Assembly: GCF_000162475.2 (NCBI RefSeq)
Contig: NZ_KI391971.1
Location: forward strand, 1,015,008 to 1,079,007
Source of the DNA: Granulicatella elegans ATCC 700633
Lineage (GTDB): Bacteria; Bacillota; Bacilli; Lactobacillales; Aerococcaceae
Reading direction: 5' to 3'
Length of the DNA: 64,000 nt
The notes below the pieces were generated by a model. It saw nothing but the letters and a program-made list of their open reading frames with translations. It was not told the origin of the DNA and did not search any database. The translations under genes and the position numbers were made by a program. This document shows, in pieces, positions 45,154 through 54,260 of the stretch. Within the stretch, counting starts at the first letter, position 1; every line of letters begins with the position of its first letter.

Positions 45154-46632
45154 TTATCCTCTCTTCAATACTTTATTTTTTACAGCATGAATCACTTCAT
45201 AAAAAATTTCATCTTTGACAAGTGCTAATAAAACTACATAATAAATGACACAGCTAACAATTGTTACAAAAATATTGATGAGCAATGCCCCATTCACGAC
45301 CATTTCAATTGGACGAATCCAAGAAATTAATCCATAAATAATGAAAAATCCTGATGAATAGAGAACGTATTTACCAGCATGAATAAATAATTTTCTTAAA
45401 TCGATTAACTTATTATTATTAATTAATAAGATATCTAATGCAATTACTAATAATTCAGCAACAATCGTTGTTAAAATATACCATTCTGGTTTTGTAATAC
45501 CGACAGCAGCTAAAATAGAATTCAATACTAAGTTTAATCCTCCACCAATAAAGTAGAACATCGTTAATTTATTTTCATAGCCTTGTACAAAAATAATTTG
45601 ATTTTCTAAAATTAATGCCATTGCCCATGGAATAGAACGAAGCGCAAATAGGAACACACTAAAGCTAGCATCTAAATATTGTTCCCCTGCATATAATACA
45701 GTCGCATGACTTGCTAAAATAGCTAATCCAAAATTTAACGGCGTAATACAGAACATAAAAATTCTACCGCCCTTATTGACTAAATCATCATAGGCTTTCT
45801 TATCATTAATTCCTAAATAATATCCAAGTCTTGGAATACTAACACTCACAGCTCCACTAATAACTCCAGAAATAGAAAATACTAATGTTTGAGCAATTGT
45901 GTAATACGATACATATTCTGGTAAAGCAATGGAAGATAAAAACATTCGATCTAAATACGTATAAAGCATCCCTGCATTTGCTAATAAAAGGATAGCAATT
46001 AACGGTTGAATGACTGCTTTAACATCTTTCCATTGAACGCCAACAAAGTGGACTTCTTTTTTAATCCAGAAGAAACTTGCTAAATAATTTAACAGTGTCG
46101 CAATGGACATTAAAAAGGCATACGGCACTATATCATGCTCTGTTTTTACGAATGTAAAAATAGAAACAAGCATAAAGATTCGAATAAATAAAGTCTTATA
46201 CAAAATAAACGTATAATTTTCAAATGCTTCATTCATCCATTCAATATTTAAAAACTGTGCAAATACTTGTATCGCCATAATGTAATACAATATTTTTAAT
46301 ACGGGAGCACCTTCCATTTGGAAAGTAATGATAAAATAGACAATCGTTGTTATAACTGTACAGAATAAGGAAATATAAAAGAGTAACGAAAAGATTCGAT
46401 TAATCTCTTGCTTATTTTCCTTCGCCTTACTAATAGCTCGAATTCCATAATTATAAATTCCTAACGTTGCAAAAGGGATAAATAATCCGATGAAAGTATT
46501 CGTAATATTGAAATACCCATACTCTGTTTTATTTAAAATTCTGGCAATATAGGGACCTGTAATTAGTGGAAAAACAATATTTAATACTCGCATTAATAGG
46601 TTTGCGATAGCATTTACTTTAATATTTTTCAT
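45154..46632 (-). CDS. Polysaccharide flippase (Wzx/RfbX, MOP superfamily)
   Basis: A 492-residue membrane protein with about 14 hydrophobic segments. The N terminus NAIANLLMRVLNIVFPLITGPYIARILN and LGIYNYGIRAISKAKEN are characteristic of Wzx flippases, which move undecaprenyl-linked repeat units across the membrane. No polymerase or other repeat-unit genes are adjacent, so this is a minimal two-gene cassette with the glycosyltransferase, next to two licD genes. An extended -10 (TGCTATACT; 46657-46662) lies upstream. Confidence 0.87.
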   Translation of the reverse strand: MKNIKVNAIANLLMRVLNIVFPLITGPYIARILNKTEYGYFNITNTFIGLFIPFATLGIYNYGIRAISKAKENKQEINRIFSLLFYISLFCTVITTIVYFIITFQMEGAPVLKILYYIMAIQVFAQFLNIEWMNEAFENYTFILYKTLFIRIFMLVSIFTFVKTEHDIVPYAFLMSIATLLNYLASFFWIKKEVHFVGVQWKDVKAVIQPLIAILLLANAGMLYTYLDRMFLSSIALPEYVSYYTIAQTLVFSISGVISGAVSVSIPRLGYYLGINDKKAYDDLVNKGGRIFMFCITPLNFGLAILASHATVLYAGEQYLDASFSVFLFALRSIPWAMALILENQIIFVQGYENKLTMFYFIGGGLNLVLNSILAAVGITKPEWYILTTIVAELLVIALDILLINNNKLIDLRKLFIHAGKYVLYSSGFFIIYGLISWIRPIEMVVNGALLINIFVTIVSCVIYYVVLLALVKDEIFYEVIHAVKNKVLKRG

Positions 46633-46773
46633 AATTCACCTCATTTTACTGGAGATAGTATAGCAAATTCATGCAAAGATAGAAACAAATATCCTAGATA
46701 TTAAACAATTCATAAGAATTGAGCAGTTTTCGTTCTTACTATCCTTCTTCTACTACACTTCAACAGACATAAA

Positions 46774-46804
46774 AAGAAGGCTGGATAAACGTCCAACCTC
46801 TTTT
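46774..46804 (-). terminator. Terminator of the licD pair
   Basis: AAGA-GGTTGGA pairs with TCCAGCC-TTCTT on the minus strand (one bulge, one G-U), followed by TTTTT. It separates the licD genes from wzx. Confidence 0.8.
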
Positions 46805-46817
46805 AGACTTAACTCCA

Positions 46818-47639
46818 TTATTGTTTATCTTTACGATAAGCTTGCAATAAATGACTCTTATAATCAATTTCTTCTTGAGAAGGAACCGTCATATAGTCCC
46901 CATAAAATTGAGAAAGAAATACATCATATTCTTTTGGTGCAGGAACCATCATATCTTCAAATGGTAATTCAATTAATTCTTCAAAAGTTCCGCGAGGGAA
47001 TACTTCTTTTCGCCCATCTTTACCGCAACCGACAAGTCCTTCATATTGCCCATCTTCTTTACGATATTTTTTAATTAAAGCATCAATACGATTTCCAAAC
47101 CAACGTGGATTTACGATTCTTAGCGCATACCACATGATTTTACGGCAAATATCTTTTAACTGACTATCACCATATTGAACATATTGTAATTTAATATATG
47201 CAATCATACGTAAAGTTGCCATTAAGTGAGCTTTATCGATTAATTTAATATCATCATAACGTTCGATTGGAAAGACATCTACGAATACACTTGTATCATG
47301 ACGATCGACTTTAATATGATCTTCTACAACCGTACGTTCATCTGTCACTACTAAGAAGTTTTGGAAATACCAATCAGAAGTTTCCTTACTTAAAATTTTG
47401 TAATATGGATGTTGATCTTTTTCAACTGCTTGAATAAATTTATCATATTCAGAACGATACATTGAAATATCAATATCATCATCCCATGGAATAAATCCTT
47501 TATGACGAACAGCGCCTAATAATGTTCCATAACTGACAAAATAGCGAATATCATTTTCCTTACAAATACGGTCAATGTATTTTAAAATATCTAGTTGCGT
47601 TTGCTTTAATTCTTCTTTTGTTAAATACTTTGGCATCAT
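46818..47639 (-). CDS. LicD-family phosphotransferase 1
   Basis: A 273-residue LicD protein (nucleotidyltransferase fold). The core is YFVSYGTLLGAVRHKGFIPWDDDIDISM (about 32-59), with the metal-binding DDDID. LicD proteins transfer phosphocholine or related phosphosubstituents onto teichoic acids and surface glycans. It starts 1 base after the stop of the second licD gene and is related to it throughout, so the pair arose by duplication. No choline uptake or activation genes (licA-C) are in the window. GAGGAG precedes the first ATG. Confidence 0.88.
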   Translation of the reverse strand: MMPKYLTKEELKQTQLDILKYIDRICKENDIRYFVSYGTLLGAVRHKGFIPWDDDIDISMYRSEYDKFIQAVEKDQHPYYKILSKETSDWYFQNFLVVTDERTVVEDHIKVDRHDTSVFVDVFPIERYDDIKLIDKAHLMATLRMIAYIKLQYVQYGDSQLKDICRKIMWYALRIVNPRWFGNRIDALIKKYRKEDGQYEGLVGCGKDGRKEVFPRGTFEELIELPFEDMMVPAPKEYDVFLSQFYGDYMTVPSQEEIDYKSHLLQAYRKDKQ

Positions 47640-47640
47640 G

Positions 47641-48441
47641 CTACTCCTCTTCTTTTAAATAAACTTCCAATTCATGTGGATTGGTTTGTTTTTCAATTGG
47701 AGGTAATGTTAAATAATCTCCATAATATTGTGTTAATAAACGGTCATATTCTTTTGGAATTGGTAAAATATGTCCTTCAAATTCTCCATCCACCACTTCA
47801 TCGAAAATCCCTGCTTCAAATACTTCTTTTTCTTTTAATTTAGAAGCTAATAAGCATTCATATTTTCCATTTGGTCTTGTACATTGTTGAATCACTTCTT
47901 CAATTTTATACGCAAATCTTCTTGGAGACACAGGCAATAATACGGTCCAGAAAAATGTACGAATGATATCTTTTATCAAACTATCTTTGTACACAATATT
48001 TTTATGCTTACTGAATGATAATAATTTGAAACTTTCTAACTGATAAGTTTTATCCACTGCTTTTAAATCATCTATTCGATCATACGGGAAAATGTCGATA
48101 AAAATTCCACTCTTATAAGTTTTACGATTTCTTGTATCCGTAATGACTGTTTGGTTATCGACTACTTTGATAAAGTTATTATAGTAATCTACATTATTCT
48201 CTAATGATAAAATCTCATATTGGCTTGACTTAAATTCATGTTTAAAACGTTCATAATCTTTTCTTGGCATCATAATATCAATATCATCATCCCATGGAAT
48301 AAATCCTTTATGACGAATTGCACCAATTAATGTCCCATAATTAAGAAAATAATGAAGGTTCTCTTTTTTACAAAACTCATCCACAGCTAAAAGAATAGCT
48401 AATTCTCTTTGTTTAACTTCTTCTGTCGTTAATCTTTTCAT
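47641..48441 (-). CDS. LicD-family phosphotransferase 2
   Basis: A 266-residue LicD protein: YFLNYGTLIGAIRHKGFIPWDDDIDIMM (about 30-57), then IFIDIFPYDRIDDL and a conserved C-terminal EYDRLLTQYYGDYLTLPP. It is the first gene of the two-gene unit; a TATAAT preceded by TGC (48477-48482) is the likely promoter. Two LicD copies parallel the LicD1/LicD2 pair of pneumococcus, where each modifies a different residue; that parallel is inference. Confidence 0.88.
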   Translation of the reverse strand: MKRLTTEEVKQRELAILLAVDEFCKKENLHYFLNYGTLIGAIRHKGFIPWDDDIDIMMPRKDYERFKHEFKSSQYEILSLENNVDYYNNFIKVVDNQTVITDTRNRKTYKSGIFIDIFPYDRIDDLKAVDKTYQLESFKLLSFSKHKNIVYKDSLIKDIIRTFFWTVLLPVSPRRFAYKIEEVIQQCTRPNGKYECLLASKLKEKEVFEAGIFDEVVDGEFEGHILPIPKEYDRLLTQYYGDYLTLPPIEKQTNPHELEVYLKEEE

Positions 48442-48550
48442 TTAAAAATCCTCTTTTATTCAGATATTCCTTGATGATTATAGCACAACCGTGCAAAACA
48501 ATAAATACACAAGGGTTTATTTGAAAAAGTTGCAGTAAAAAAATTAAATG

Positions 48551-48591
48551 TGAAGTGACCCCAAAAAGTCTAACTTTTTGGGGTCACTTCA
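48551..48591. repeat. Perfect 19-bp inverted repeat with 3-base loop
   Basis: Arms TGAAGTGACCCCAAAAAGT (48551-48569) and its exact complement (48573-48591). It lies 19 bases after the DUF4097-like gene and may act as its terminator, although the T-rich run comes only after a gap (CATTTAATTTTTTT). The arm resembles terminal inverted repeats of IS3-family elements (TGAxxTGACCCC then A/T), so it may derive from an insertion sequence end. Confidence 0.6.
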
Positions 48592-48610
48592 AAAGGCTCT
48601 TTCAATTAAA

Positions 48611-49177
48611 TTATTTTCCTTTTACAATCGTTACATCTGTATAAGCATCTACTTTAATGACACTTGCACTTGTTTCTTTTGTTTCAGGTTTTTCTGTTAA
48701 TTTAGCTCCATTATTCAACATGATGTCATATTTCCCATCAAATGTTTGAGGAACATTCACTTTGACTTCCCCACTAACGGTATCTAAAAATACTTCATAT
48801 GGGTCAGCATTTTTCGCTAATTCAACCGTAATTTTTAATGTATCTTTTCCAAATTGAGAAGTATATAATCGAAACCCATGTTTTGAGATTGGAATATACA
48901 ATCCTTCTTCGTTTGATTTTGTATCTTTAATCGTATTCACTGAAGTTTTTGAGATTTTCCCTGATACAGTTACTTTTGTTTGAGGATTAGAAGTTTGTAC
49001 AATCGATAATTCCACATTTTGCTCTGTTCCATAAATTTCTACTTTTTGTTTCGCATTTTCTTGTAATTCCCAAGTTTGAGAAAAATCAAAATCCGTTTTT
49101 GCGTTGCTATAAGTCATATAAAATGCAAAAGCTACAATAACTAGGAAAAAAACGATAAATGGTAAAATTTTCTTCAT
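48611..49177 (-). CDS. Membrane-anchored DUF4097-like protein of unknown function
   Basis: A 188-residue protein with one N-terminal hydrophobic helix (about 5-22) and an extracellular domain of short beta strands (VEIYGTEQNVELSI, ITVELAKNADPYEVFLDTVSGEVKVN). This resembles the beta-helical DUF4097 putative adhesin proteins often found next to ABC transporters and envelope-stress operons. It is the last gene of a three-gene unit with the ABC permease and ATPase (gap 11 bases). The role is unknown; sensing or shielding at the surface is speculative. Confidence 0.65.
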   Translation of the reverse strand: MKKILPFIVFFLVIVAFAFYMTYSNAKTDFDFSQTWELQENAKQKVEIYGTEQNVELSIVQTSNPQTKVTVSGKISKTSVNTIKDTKSNEEGLYIPISKHGFRLYTSQFGKDTLKITVELAKNADPYEVFLDTVSGEVKVNVPQTFDGKYDIMLNNGAKLTEKPETKETSASVIKVDAYTDVTIVKGK

Positions 49178-49188
49178 AAGCTTTCTCC

Positions 49189-49896
49189 TTATTTAAATTC
49201 TCGTTCACTAAATAAATAATAACTAAAAATAAAGTATAAGACACTAAAAATGAGTGCAATCATAACAGATGGCGTTAAAAAGTCTCCACTACCTGTAATG
49301 GCTTTTAATTGGTTAAAAAGTAAAAAGTGATTTAACAATTCAGGGTCAATCACATTTTCCATTGAAAAACTCATTAAATTATCAAACAAAATGACAACCA
49401 CTATATAAATTAATTGCGCATAACTTACCTTATCTACATAATTGAAAATGAAAATAGATAGGAACATAATACATAAATAATAAGGATATTGGTATACTGC
49501 CATATTCCACACTGCCGATAGAGAAATACTATCTGCAAAAATCCCTCTAAATACTGCTACAGATAAATAAGCAACGAATAAATGCGCTGTTGAATATAAA
49601 ACCGTCGTCACAACTTTATAAATAAATAAGGAGAAACGACTACTAGCTTTAATAATCTGTGTATTAATGGTTCTAGATACGAAGTCTTCTCCCCAAACGA
49701 ATAAATCCACTGCAATAAAAAATAATGGTAGAAAAACTGTCGAAGACGATAAAGTGATGACAACTCCAGTATCCCCACTCTTTTCTCTCATCACAAATGT
49801 AAATAAGAATTCTAATAAAATACATAGTAAAAGTGAGACAGAAAAGACTCTTTCTTTTCTAATTTTATAAATATCTGCTTTAAAATTTGACATCAT
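49189..49896 (-). CDS. ABC-2 type transporter permease (BcrB/LanE-like)
   Basis: A 235-residue membrane protein with six hydrophobic segments and the start MSNFKADIYKIRKERVF, typical of ABC-2 permeases of the bacitracin/lantibiotic immunity type. It lies 5 bases after the ATPase gene. It has no extracellular loop large enough to suggest a BceB-type detector. Two ATG codons in tandem are available as start; AAGG is upstream. Confidence 0.8.
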   Translation of the reverse strand: MMSNFKADIYKIRKERVFSVSLLLCILLEFLFTFVMREKSGDTGVVITLSSSTVFLPLFFIAVDLFVWGEDFVSRTINTQIIKASSRFSLFIYKVVTTVLYSTAHLFVAYLSVAVFRGIFADSISLSAVWNMAVYQYPYYLCIMFLSIFIFNYVDKVSYAQLIYIVVVILFDNLMSFSMENVIDPELLNHFLLFNQLKAITGSGDFLTPSVMIALIFSVLYFIFSYYLFSEREFK

Positions 49897-49901
49897 TACG
49901 C

Positions 49902-50783
49902 TTACCTTCCTTCAACCAAATTAAAATAATATTCTTCAAAAGAAACTTGTTCCTTATAAATCTCAAAAATCTCAATCTGATTTTCTCTTAATAGATCAAT
50001 CATCTGATTAATCGTAAGGGATGTATGGTTCACTTCGATTTTGTCAGGTAAAAGAGTACACTGACAATCATTTGATGTTAAAATTTCAATCGCTGTTTGA
50101 TTTGTTGCTGTTGAAACAATAATTTTTTTGGCCAATGAAGATAAGATAGCTAATTTTGAGTCTTCTTGAATAACTTTTCCTTTACTCATAATGACATAAT
50201 CATCTGCAATAAGATCTAATTCAGATAAAATATGACTGGAAATTAAAATCGTTATATTAAAATCATTTTTTAAAGTTGCTAGAATATCTCGAATATCTTT
50301 AATTCCTTTCGGATCTAATCCATTAATTGGTTCATCTAAAATTAATAATTTGGGTGAATCGATAATTGCCAACCCTATCGCTAATCGTTGTCTCATTCCT
50401 AAAGAAAAATCTTTGGCTTTTTTCTTTGAATCCACATCGGCTAACCCTACTAAATTTAATACTTCCTCTATTTTTTCATGAGAAGGATTTTCTCCACATA
50501 ATAATAATTGATAGTGTAAGTTATCATAAGCGGAAAGATTCAAATGAAGAGCTGGTGCTTCCACAATTGAACTTAGTTTACATCCTTTTAGTCCAACAAT
50601 TTCTCCAGAGTCTTGTTTAATTAGTCCAGAAATAATACGAATTAATGTCGTTTTCCCTGCTCCATTTTCACCAATTAATCCACAAATTCTACCTTCATAA
50701 ATATTAAACGATACATTATCTAACGCATGATATTTTGCATATCGTTTATGAATATTTTTCACTTCGATTAAAGGTTGACTCAT
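49902..50783 (-). CDS. ABC transporter ATP-binding protein (BcrA-like)
   Basis: A 293-residue ATPase. Walker A GENGAGKTTL (about 37-46), signature FSLGMRQRLAIGLAI and Walker B LLILDEPINGLDPKG; LGMRQRL and EPINGLDPKG are frequent in BcrA/LanF-type immunity ATPases. The C-terminal 80 residues are an accessory domain. With the adjacent permease it likely exports or excludes an antimicrobial peptide. No two-component system or LiaF gene is nearby; the promoter has a tandem 14-base repeat (50805-50832). Confidence 0.87.
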   Translation of the reverse strand: MSQPLIEVKNIHKRYAKYHALDNVSFNIYEGRICGLIGENGAGKTTLIRIISGLIKQDSGEIVGLKGCKLSSIVEAPALHLNLSAYDNLHYQLLLCGENPSHEKIEEVLNLVGLADVDSKKKAKDFSLGMRQRLAIGLAIIDSPKLLILDEPINGLDPKGIKDIRDILATLKNDFNITILISSHILSELDLIADDYVIMSKGKVIQEDSKLAILSSLAKKIIVSTATNQTAIEILTSNDCQCTLLPDKIEVNHTSLTINQMIDLLRENQIEIFEIYKEQVSFEEYYFNLVEGR

Positions 50784-50804
50784 GTATTCACCTCGTTATA
50801 TTAG

Positions 50805-50832
50805 AAATTTAATACTATAAATGTAATACTAT
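50805..50832 (-). promoter_or_regulatory. Tandem 14-base repeat in the BcrAB-like promoter
   Basis: ATAGTATTACATTT and ATAGTATTAAATTT (minus strand) are adjacent and differ at one base. The upstream copy includes a possible -10 TAGTAT, with TTGTAA 16 bases further upstream. Tandem repeats at a promoter suggest a dimeric regulator or duplicated -10 elements. Confidence 0.5.
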
Positions 50833-50860
50833 CACTTTTTATGAATATTACAAGAAAAAA

Positions 50861-50899
50861 AAGACTCTCCGAAGTCAACTAGCTACTTCGAAAAGTCTT
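50861..50899 (-). terminator. Intrinsic terminator of the LPXTG protein gene
   Basis: On the minus strand AAGACTTTTCGAAGT pairs with ACTTCGGAGAGTCTT (15 bp, two G-U) and is followed by eight T. The wobble pairs fix the direction. Confidence 0.92.
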
Positions 50900-50946
50900 T
50901 GATTTCTTATTTATTTGGATGAATACTTATTCGATACTATTAAAAT

Positions 50947-53034
50947 TTATTTCATATTTTTCTTCTTGAATTTTAAACTCATCATACCTAATAAGCTCAT
51001 AACACTAGCACTAATTGTATAATATAAACTAGTATCCGACATACCTGTATTTGGAAGAACTTGTTTATTTGAAACAACCTTTTCAGATTCTGCTTGATGA
51101 ACTACTTCTTTTTCTTGCTTTGCTGGCAGTGGTTTTTCACTTGAAGTTTGAACTTCATTTTCAGTTTTTTTAGAAGTTTTATCAAATGTAGATTTTTTAG
51201 TTTGTTCTTTCTGTTGAGGTTTAGGCGCCTCAACATCTGATTTTTGTTTTTCATTATTTAATTCAAATGCAGGTAATTCTGGCTGTACTAATGGTTCACC
51301 TTTCATACTTATTGGTTTAGTATATTCTGATTCTTCGAGTTTTGGTGCTTCATTTGGGACTACTCCACCATTAAATTCTGGAACTTCTAAATTTGGTGCT
51401 TCATTCGGTACTACGCCACCGTTAAACTCTTTTAGTTCTAGAGATTCTGGTCTTCCTTTATCAGTAACAACTTGTAATTTATAACTAAAAGTTACTGAAT
51501 TAATTCCTTTTTCAATTACTAAATTATTTGGAATATTTTTTTCTTGTAACAAATAAGTTTGACCGTTATAAGTGATTTCCTTTGGAGGAGTTGTTACAGC
51601 AACTGTAGATCCTTTATCACTTTTTTCACTAGTAATTGTAGGAGCAATTTCATTCCCTTTTTCATCAACAAATTTTTGTTGTACAACTCCAGTATCAATT
51701 AGTTTTTTATAAGTTACTAAATGATAATTTGCAGATACAGGTTCCATTAACTTTTTGTAGTCAACATTTTCTAATATTTTACTTTTAACTAAAGTAAGAG
51801 AAGTTCTTTCTAAAATTGAAGATAATAATTTTTCATTCAAACGATAATTGATAGTTTTTGCTACTCCACCCTCAGCAGTTTCTATTACAGAAAATCCTGT
51901 TGAATCCAATTTTTTAGAAGCAAAGAATCTCTCAACAGATTCTGGTTGTTTTAAACTTTCATCAGATATATTTTCAAAGTTTAAAAGTTCATTTTTATAA
52001 AAAATACCATCATTAATTACTTTGATGTACAATTCTTTTAAAGAAATTGCCTTCCCTAACTTATCTTTATATAAATATTCTGTAGTAACATGAGGAGTAC
52101 CTGAATTTGGATTTGTTGAATTATCGATATTTGTAAAAATATAATTTGTTTCAGTTAAATTATTAGTTAAAACATCATAATATCTAGCTTGGTTTGTAAA
52201 TCCAAAATTATAAGTTCTTTTTATTGAAATTGAATCTATTCCAAAATTTTTACTTAAATAACTATCTTCTAACATTTTTACATTATAAGAAATCGTTTCT
52301 CCGTTACGAACTTTAAAAATATACGCATCAGTATTTTGGATACCATTATTTGTATTAAGCTTTGTATGAATTTTTTTGGCATTATTCGTTACTCTATTTT
52401 TTCCCATATCTCGTATAGTATCTTTAGAAGTTAAATCTATAGTATCTACATTTACAAAATAAACATCTCCTTTATTTGAACTAAAATCAGAAAATATCTT
52501 TGTTTTATCTCCATCTTTCTCTGCATCTCTTGAAATTAAGTGAGTAATTAAATGATTTTTCTTTTGTTTATTTTCTATAAAATATTTTTTTAACACTTCA
52601 ACTTCTTTTGCTTTCTCTTGTCTTGCTAATTCCTCTTTTTTCGCTTCTTCTAGAGCTTTAATTTGTTCATCTACTTTAGTTTCTGCCTCTTTCTTTAAAG
52701 AATCTTCCTCAGTTTCTGTTTTTGCTGCTCCAACTACTTCAGCTGGCTTTTCTTCAATAGTAACTCCAGATGTTTTAACTTCTTCAACTTTCGCTTTCAA
52801 TGCAGCTTCCTTAACAGTGACTGTTTCTTCTCGAACAAATTTATCTTTTGTTTCATTATTTTCTTTAGGAGCAACATTTTCTGTCGAATTTGTATTAGTT
52901 TCTTCAGCTAATACAAATGTGTTACTTCCTAGACTAACAAACAAAGAAGATGCTAATATAATTCCACTGACTAGTCCTAATTTAGTCTTTTTTAAATACC
53001 CATGTCCTTTTACTTTAGTAGATAATTTTTTCAC
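50947..53034 (-). CDS. LPXTG-anchored surface protein (putative adhesin)
   Basis: A 695-residue cell-wall protein. The export signal has the streptococcal-type motif GHGYLKKTKLGLVSG before its hydrophobic core, ending near VLAEE. A charged, probably coiled-coil segment follows (about 40-160), then a central region of unknown fold (about 170-470). A MucBP-like segment VVQQKFVDEKGNEIAP (about 475-545), two copies of EFNGGVVPNEAP and a Glu/Lys-rich wall-spanning region come next. The sorting signal LPNTG (about 660), a hydrophobic stretch and a KFKKK tail end the protein. I place the start at GTG 53032-53034, which has AAAGGAG nine bases upstream; the GTG at 53055 lacks one. Ligand unknown. Confidence 0.88.
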   Translation of the reverse strand: MKKLSTKVKGHGYLKKTKLGLVSGIILASSLFVSLGSNTFVLAEETNTNSTENVAPKENNETKDKFVREETVTVKEAALKAKVEEVKTSGVTIEEKPAEVVGAAKTETEEDSLKKEAETKVDEQIKALEEAKKEELARQEKAKEVEVLKKYFIENKQKKNHLITHLISRDAEKDGDKTKIFSDFSSNKGDVYFVNVDTIDLTSKDTIRDMGKNRVTNNAKKIHTKLNTNNGIQNTDAYIFKVRNGETISYNVKMLEDSYLSKNFGIDSISIKRTYNFGFTNQARYYDVLTNNLTETNYIFTNIDNSTNPNSGTPHVTTEYLYKDKLGKAISLKELYIKVINDGIFYKNELLNFENISDESLKQPESVERFFASKKLDSTGFSVIETAEGGVAKTINYRLNEKLLSSILERTSLTLVKSKILENVDYKKLMEPVSANYHLVTYKKLIDTGVVQQKFVDEKGNEIAPTITSEKSDKGSTVAVTTPPKEITYNGQTYLLQEKNIPNNLVIEKGINSVTFSYKLQVVTDKGRPESLELKEFNGGVVPNEAPNLEVPEFNGGVVPNEAPKLEESEYTKPISMKGEPLVQPELPAFELNNEKQKSDVEAPKPQQKEQTKKSTFDKTSKKTENEVQTSSEKPLPAKQEKEVVHQAESEKVVSNKQVLPNTGMSDTSLYYTISASVMSLLGMMSLKFKKKNMK

Positions 53035-53146
53035 AGTATAATTCTCCTTTTTCACCCTAATTCCCCATAATTAACATAATAATAATCCAATATTATCTAA
53101 ATGTAAAGGCTTTATGTTCAAAAATTAACATTCTTAGATTAAAAGA

Positions 53147-53172
53147 AAAAAGACGACAATACTCATCTTTTT
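53147..53172 (-). terminator. Terminator of the MATE-to-nuclease operon
   Basis: On the minus strand AAAAAGATGA pairs with TCGTCTTTTT (one G-U) around a 6-base loop; more T follows. It lies about 100 bases past the nuclease stop codon. The remaining 53056-53273 spacer holds a TTTACA/TATTAT promoter for the LPXTG gene and is otherwise featureless AT-rich DNA. Confidence 0.7.
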
Positions 53173-53273
53173 CTTCTAAATTATTTCATATATGTTCTTA
53201 AATAAATTTAATCATAAAATCTACTTTTACAAAATTTCTGTTTTCTTTTCTAACACTAGATAGTATATTTCCA

Positions 53274-54248
53274 TTATTCTTTTCCAGCATGAGTCTTTCC
53301 TTGTGCTTTTGCTTGGGATTCACTCATTTCAACTACTTTAGCTTGATTTGTTTTTGCTGGCATATTTTTTTTGTTATACCAATATACCGTTGCTTTTCCT
53401 TCATTTGCTACATATACTGTACGATCATTTTTTCTTTTTGCTGTACTTTTAGTAGTTACTTGAGGTTCGCTCTGAGTTGTTTCTTGAGCCTCACTTGTAA
53501 TAGTTGGTTCAGCTAAACCTGTTTGATAGTCAAGTGTTCCATTCGGTGCATCATTATTTAAAATGACTCTAGTTGTTCCATCTTCATTGACTTCTTCAAG
53601 TGAGCTACTAAATTGAATCGGAATCAATCTTCCATTAGCAGATATTCCAGCATATTGTAATTCTACTTGGCGTGGAATTAATTCTGAATCTGTATAAAGT
53701 GGCGTTACTCGATAGTCAAGCCATGCATTTTTATTTTGTTTTAACCATGCAGCTAATTTCTCTTCATAAAATAACATTCCTGCAGGATTTTTTTCGTCTG
53801 TTCCTGTCATACTTCCTGTATTTAAGTATGCTGTCATAGGTGTTAAGTTTCTAAGTTCATCATTTAGTCCACTAAACTGATAACCTACTAGATGACCACG
53901 ATTCATGAACCAAGCTTCTTTCCCTGTATAATCTACTGGAAACTTAAAGTTATGCCATCCTACTGGATCTACATTAATTCTACTGTCTCTTTCTTCTGTT
54001 GGTTTATCATCATATCGTAATTGGATATGAGCTTGAGTTGAACGCTTATACGTATCTAATTCTCCTAATACCATTTGTTTTTCTCTTTTAAAAGGTAAAA
54101 GAGATTCTGGTAAATTATGAGATTTATCAATCTGAACGGTTGTGGTGGTTGTTTCTTCTTGGACTCCTTTTTGAGTATTCGCCGAACAAGCAGCGAATGT
54201 TAAAGAGGTCATCCATAAAAGAAAGAGTTTAAAAAAACGATTTTTCAT
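53274..54248 (-). CDS. DNA/RNA non-specific endonuclease, lipoprotein (EndA/NUC family)
   Basis: A 324-residue surface nuclease. The signal peptide ends in a lipobox (LTFAAC, Cys at 21), so it is membrane-tethered. The beta-beta-alpha-Me nuclease domain has NRGHLVGYQF (catalytic His about 119; the family usually has DRGH) and LNTGSMTGT. A low-complexity Thr/Gln linker leads to a C-terminal segment TVYVANEGKATVYWYN, frequent in streptococcal nucleases. A role in nutrient scavenging, biofilm or DNA uptake is possible. It is last in the operon, 12 bases after ung. Confidence 0.88.
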   Translation of the reverse strand: MKNRFFKLFLLWMTSLTFAACSANTQKGVQEETTTTTVQIDKSHNLPESLLPFKREKQMVLGELDTYKRSTQAHIQLRYDDKPTEERDSRINVDPVGWHNFKFPVDYTGKEAWFMNRGHLVGYQFSGLNDELRNLTPMTAYLNTGSMTGTDEKNPAGMLFYEEKLAAWLKQNKNAWLDYRVTPLYTDSELIPRQVELQYAGISANGRLIPIQFSSSLEEVNEDGTTRVILNNDAPNGTLDYQTGLAEPTITSEAQETTQSEPQVTTKSTAKRKNDRTVYVANEGKATVYWYNKKNMPAKTNQAKVVEMSESQAKAQGKTHAGKE

Positions 54249-54260
54249 ATCATTCTCCTT

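Noticed and set aside
44164..48441. A complete capsule or O-antigen-like biosynthesis locus
   Set aside because: Only one glycosyltransferase, one flippase and two licD genes are present, with no polymerase, initiating transferase or chain-length genes, and terminators split them into two units.
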